DNA from: Atrina japonica
Lineage: Eukaryota; Mollusca; Bivalvia; Pterioida; Pinnidae
DNA length: 64,000 nt
Assembly: GCA_030159075.1 (NCBI GenBank)
Contig: BROG01000047.1
Location: 1,974,001-2,038,000 of the forward strand
Direction: 5' to 3'
The notes beneath the pieces are model-generated. The model was not told the origin of the DNA and made no database searches. It saw only the letters and a program-made list of their open reading frames with translations. The position numbers and the translations under genes are program-made. Positions 63,740-64,000 of this stretch are shown here, in pieces; the stretch's first letter is position 1, and each line of letters begins with the position of its first letter.

Positions 63740-64000
63740 GTTTGTTGTTTTACATCCCGTCAAGAATTTTTCACTTATATTGAGATGTCACCAGCTTTAA
63801 AGTGAAGTGCCACAAGTTTTGACCTGTGCTATGGACCGGTGCCAATGCAGTGTAGGTTCTTTTATGTGTCATGCCTACCTCAATTTAAGTCTCGTCTGAA
63901 AGACTTGTAATTTTCATTTCATGTGCTCAGGTAAGTTACAATCACTATTTACTTACCATTTTAAAAATATTCGGTATGACCCGGTCCGGGAATCAAACGT
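63740..64000 (-). mobile_element. SINE, minus orientation, running off the window
   Basis: Plus strand reads 'gtttgttgttttacatcccg', 'tcaagaatttttcacttata', 'gagatgtcaccagctttaaa' and 'aggttcttttatgtgtcatg', ending 'gacccggtccgggaatcaaa'. The complement of the last piece, TTTGATTCCCGGACCGGGTC, resembles a tRNA T arm, so the tRNA-like head continues beyond base 64000. Confidence 0.65.

Larger units (their letters stand above)
61663..64000 (+). other. USP35/38 intron 2 (open to the right edge), transposon-rich
   Basis: No further USP exon recognised. Most of the sequence is the interrupted long repeat listed at 61915-63575, followed by a SINE at the edge. At about 62520-62720 an unplaced block ('ggggtcagtctgtaagttgc', 'gagttgaaccaacagcatag') could be part of another element. 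Confidence 0.55.

Overview
The window is AT-rich, intron-containing animal DNA, most likely from a bivalve or other mollusc. The grounds are short coding exons with GT/AG introns, four genes that resemble bilaterian families, and many small inverted-repeat and tRNA-headed elements whose end motifs I associate with bivalve genomes. The species cannot be named from the sequence. About 3.2 kb is recognised coding sequence in 22 exons; the rest is introns, tandem arrays and non-autonomous transposons. No CRISPR array, operon or rRNA gene is present, and the only tRNA-like sequences are SINE heads.

Layout. (1) 1-6.8 kb: no recognised gene; a GC-rich open stretch at the left edge, a diverged duplication and dispersed repeats. 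(2) 7.6-16.9 kb, minus strand: the first four coding exons (166 residues) of a gamma/delta/zeta-sarcoglycan gene, whose 3' exons I could not find. (3) 18.7-36.0 kb, plus strand: a complete 11-exon TUSC3/MAGT1 (OST3/OST6) gene encoding 330 aa, divergent from the sarcoglycan gene. (4) 44.7-58.4 kb, minus strand: a complete 5-exon SRD5A3 polyprenol reductase gene encoding 306 aa, convergent with TUSC3/MAGT1. (5) 59.4 kb to beyond the right edge, plus strand: the first two coding exons (348 aa) of a USP35/USP38 deubiquitinase, divergent from SRD5A3. All exon joins were checked by reading phase.

How the genes relate. TUSC3/MAGT1 is a thiol-oxidoreductase subunit of oligosaccharyltransferase, and SRD5A3 supplies dolichol for the lipid-linked glycan donor, so two neighbours serve ER N-glycosylation. 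Sarcoglycans are N-glycosylated membrane proteins. The divergent sarcoglycan-TUSC3 pair matches the human SGCZ-TUSC3 neighbourhood at 8p22, which suggests very old microsynteny.

The most unusual signal is in the introns. Large minisatellites start at or close to exon-intron junctions. The clearest is the 35-bp array at 6.78-7.60 kb, whose unit is a copy of the sarcoglycan exon-4 end plus its 5' splice site, so the intron begins with about two dozen replicas of its own donor. Other arrays (45 bp in sarcoglycan intron 2, 38 bp in TUSC3 intron 4) carry AG|GT donor-like sequences in the sense of the gene. A 6.2-kb array of 32-bp units starts about 30 bp from the SRD5A3 exon-4 acceptor and shows higher-order structure.
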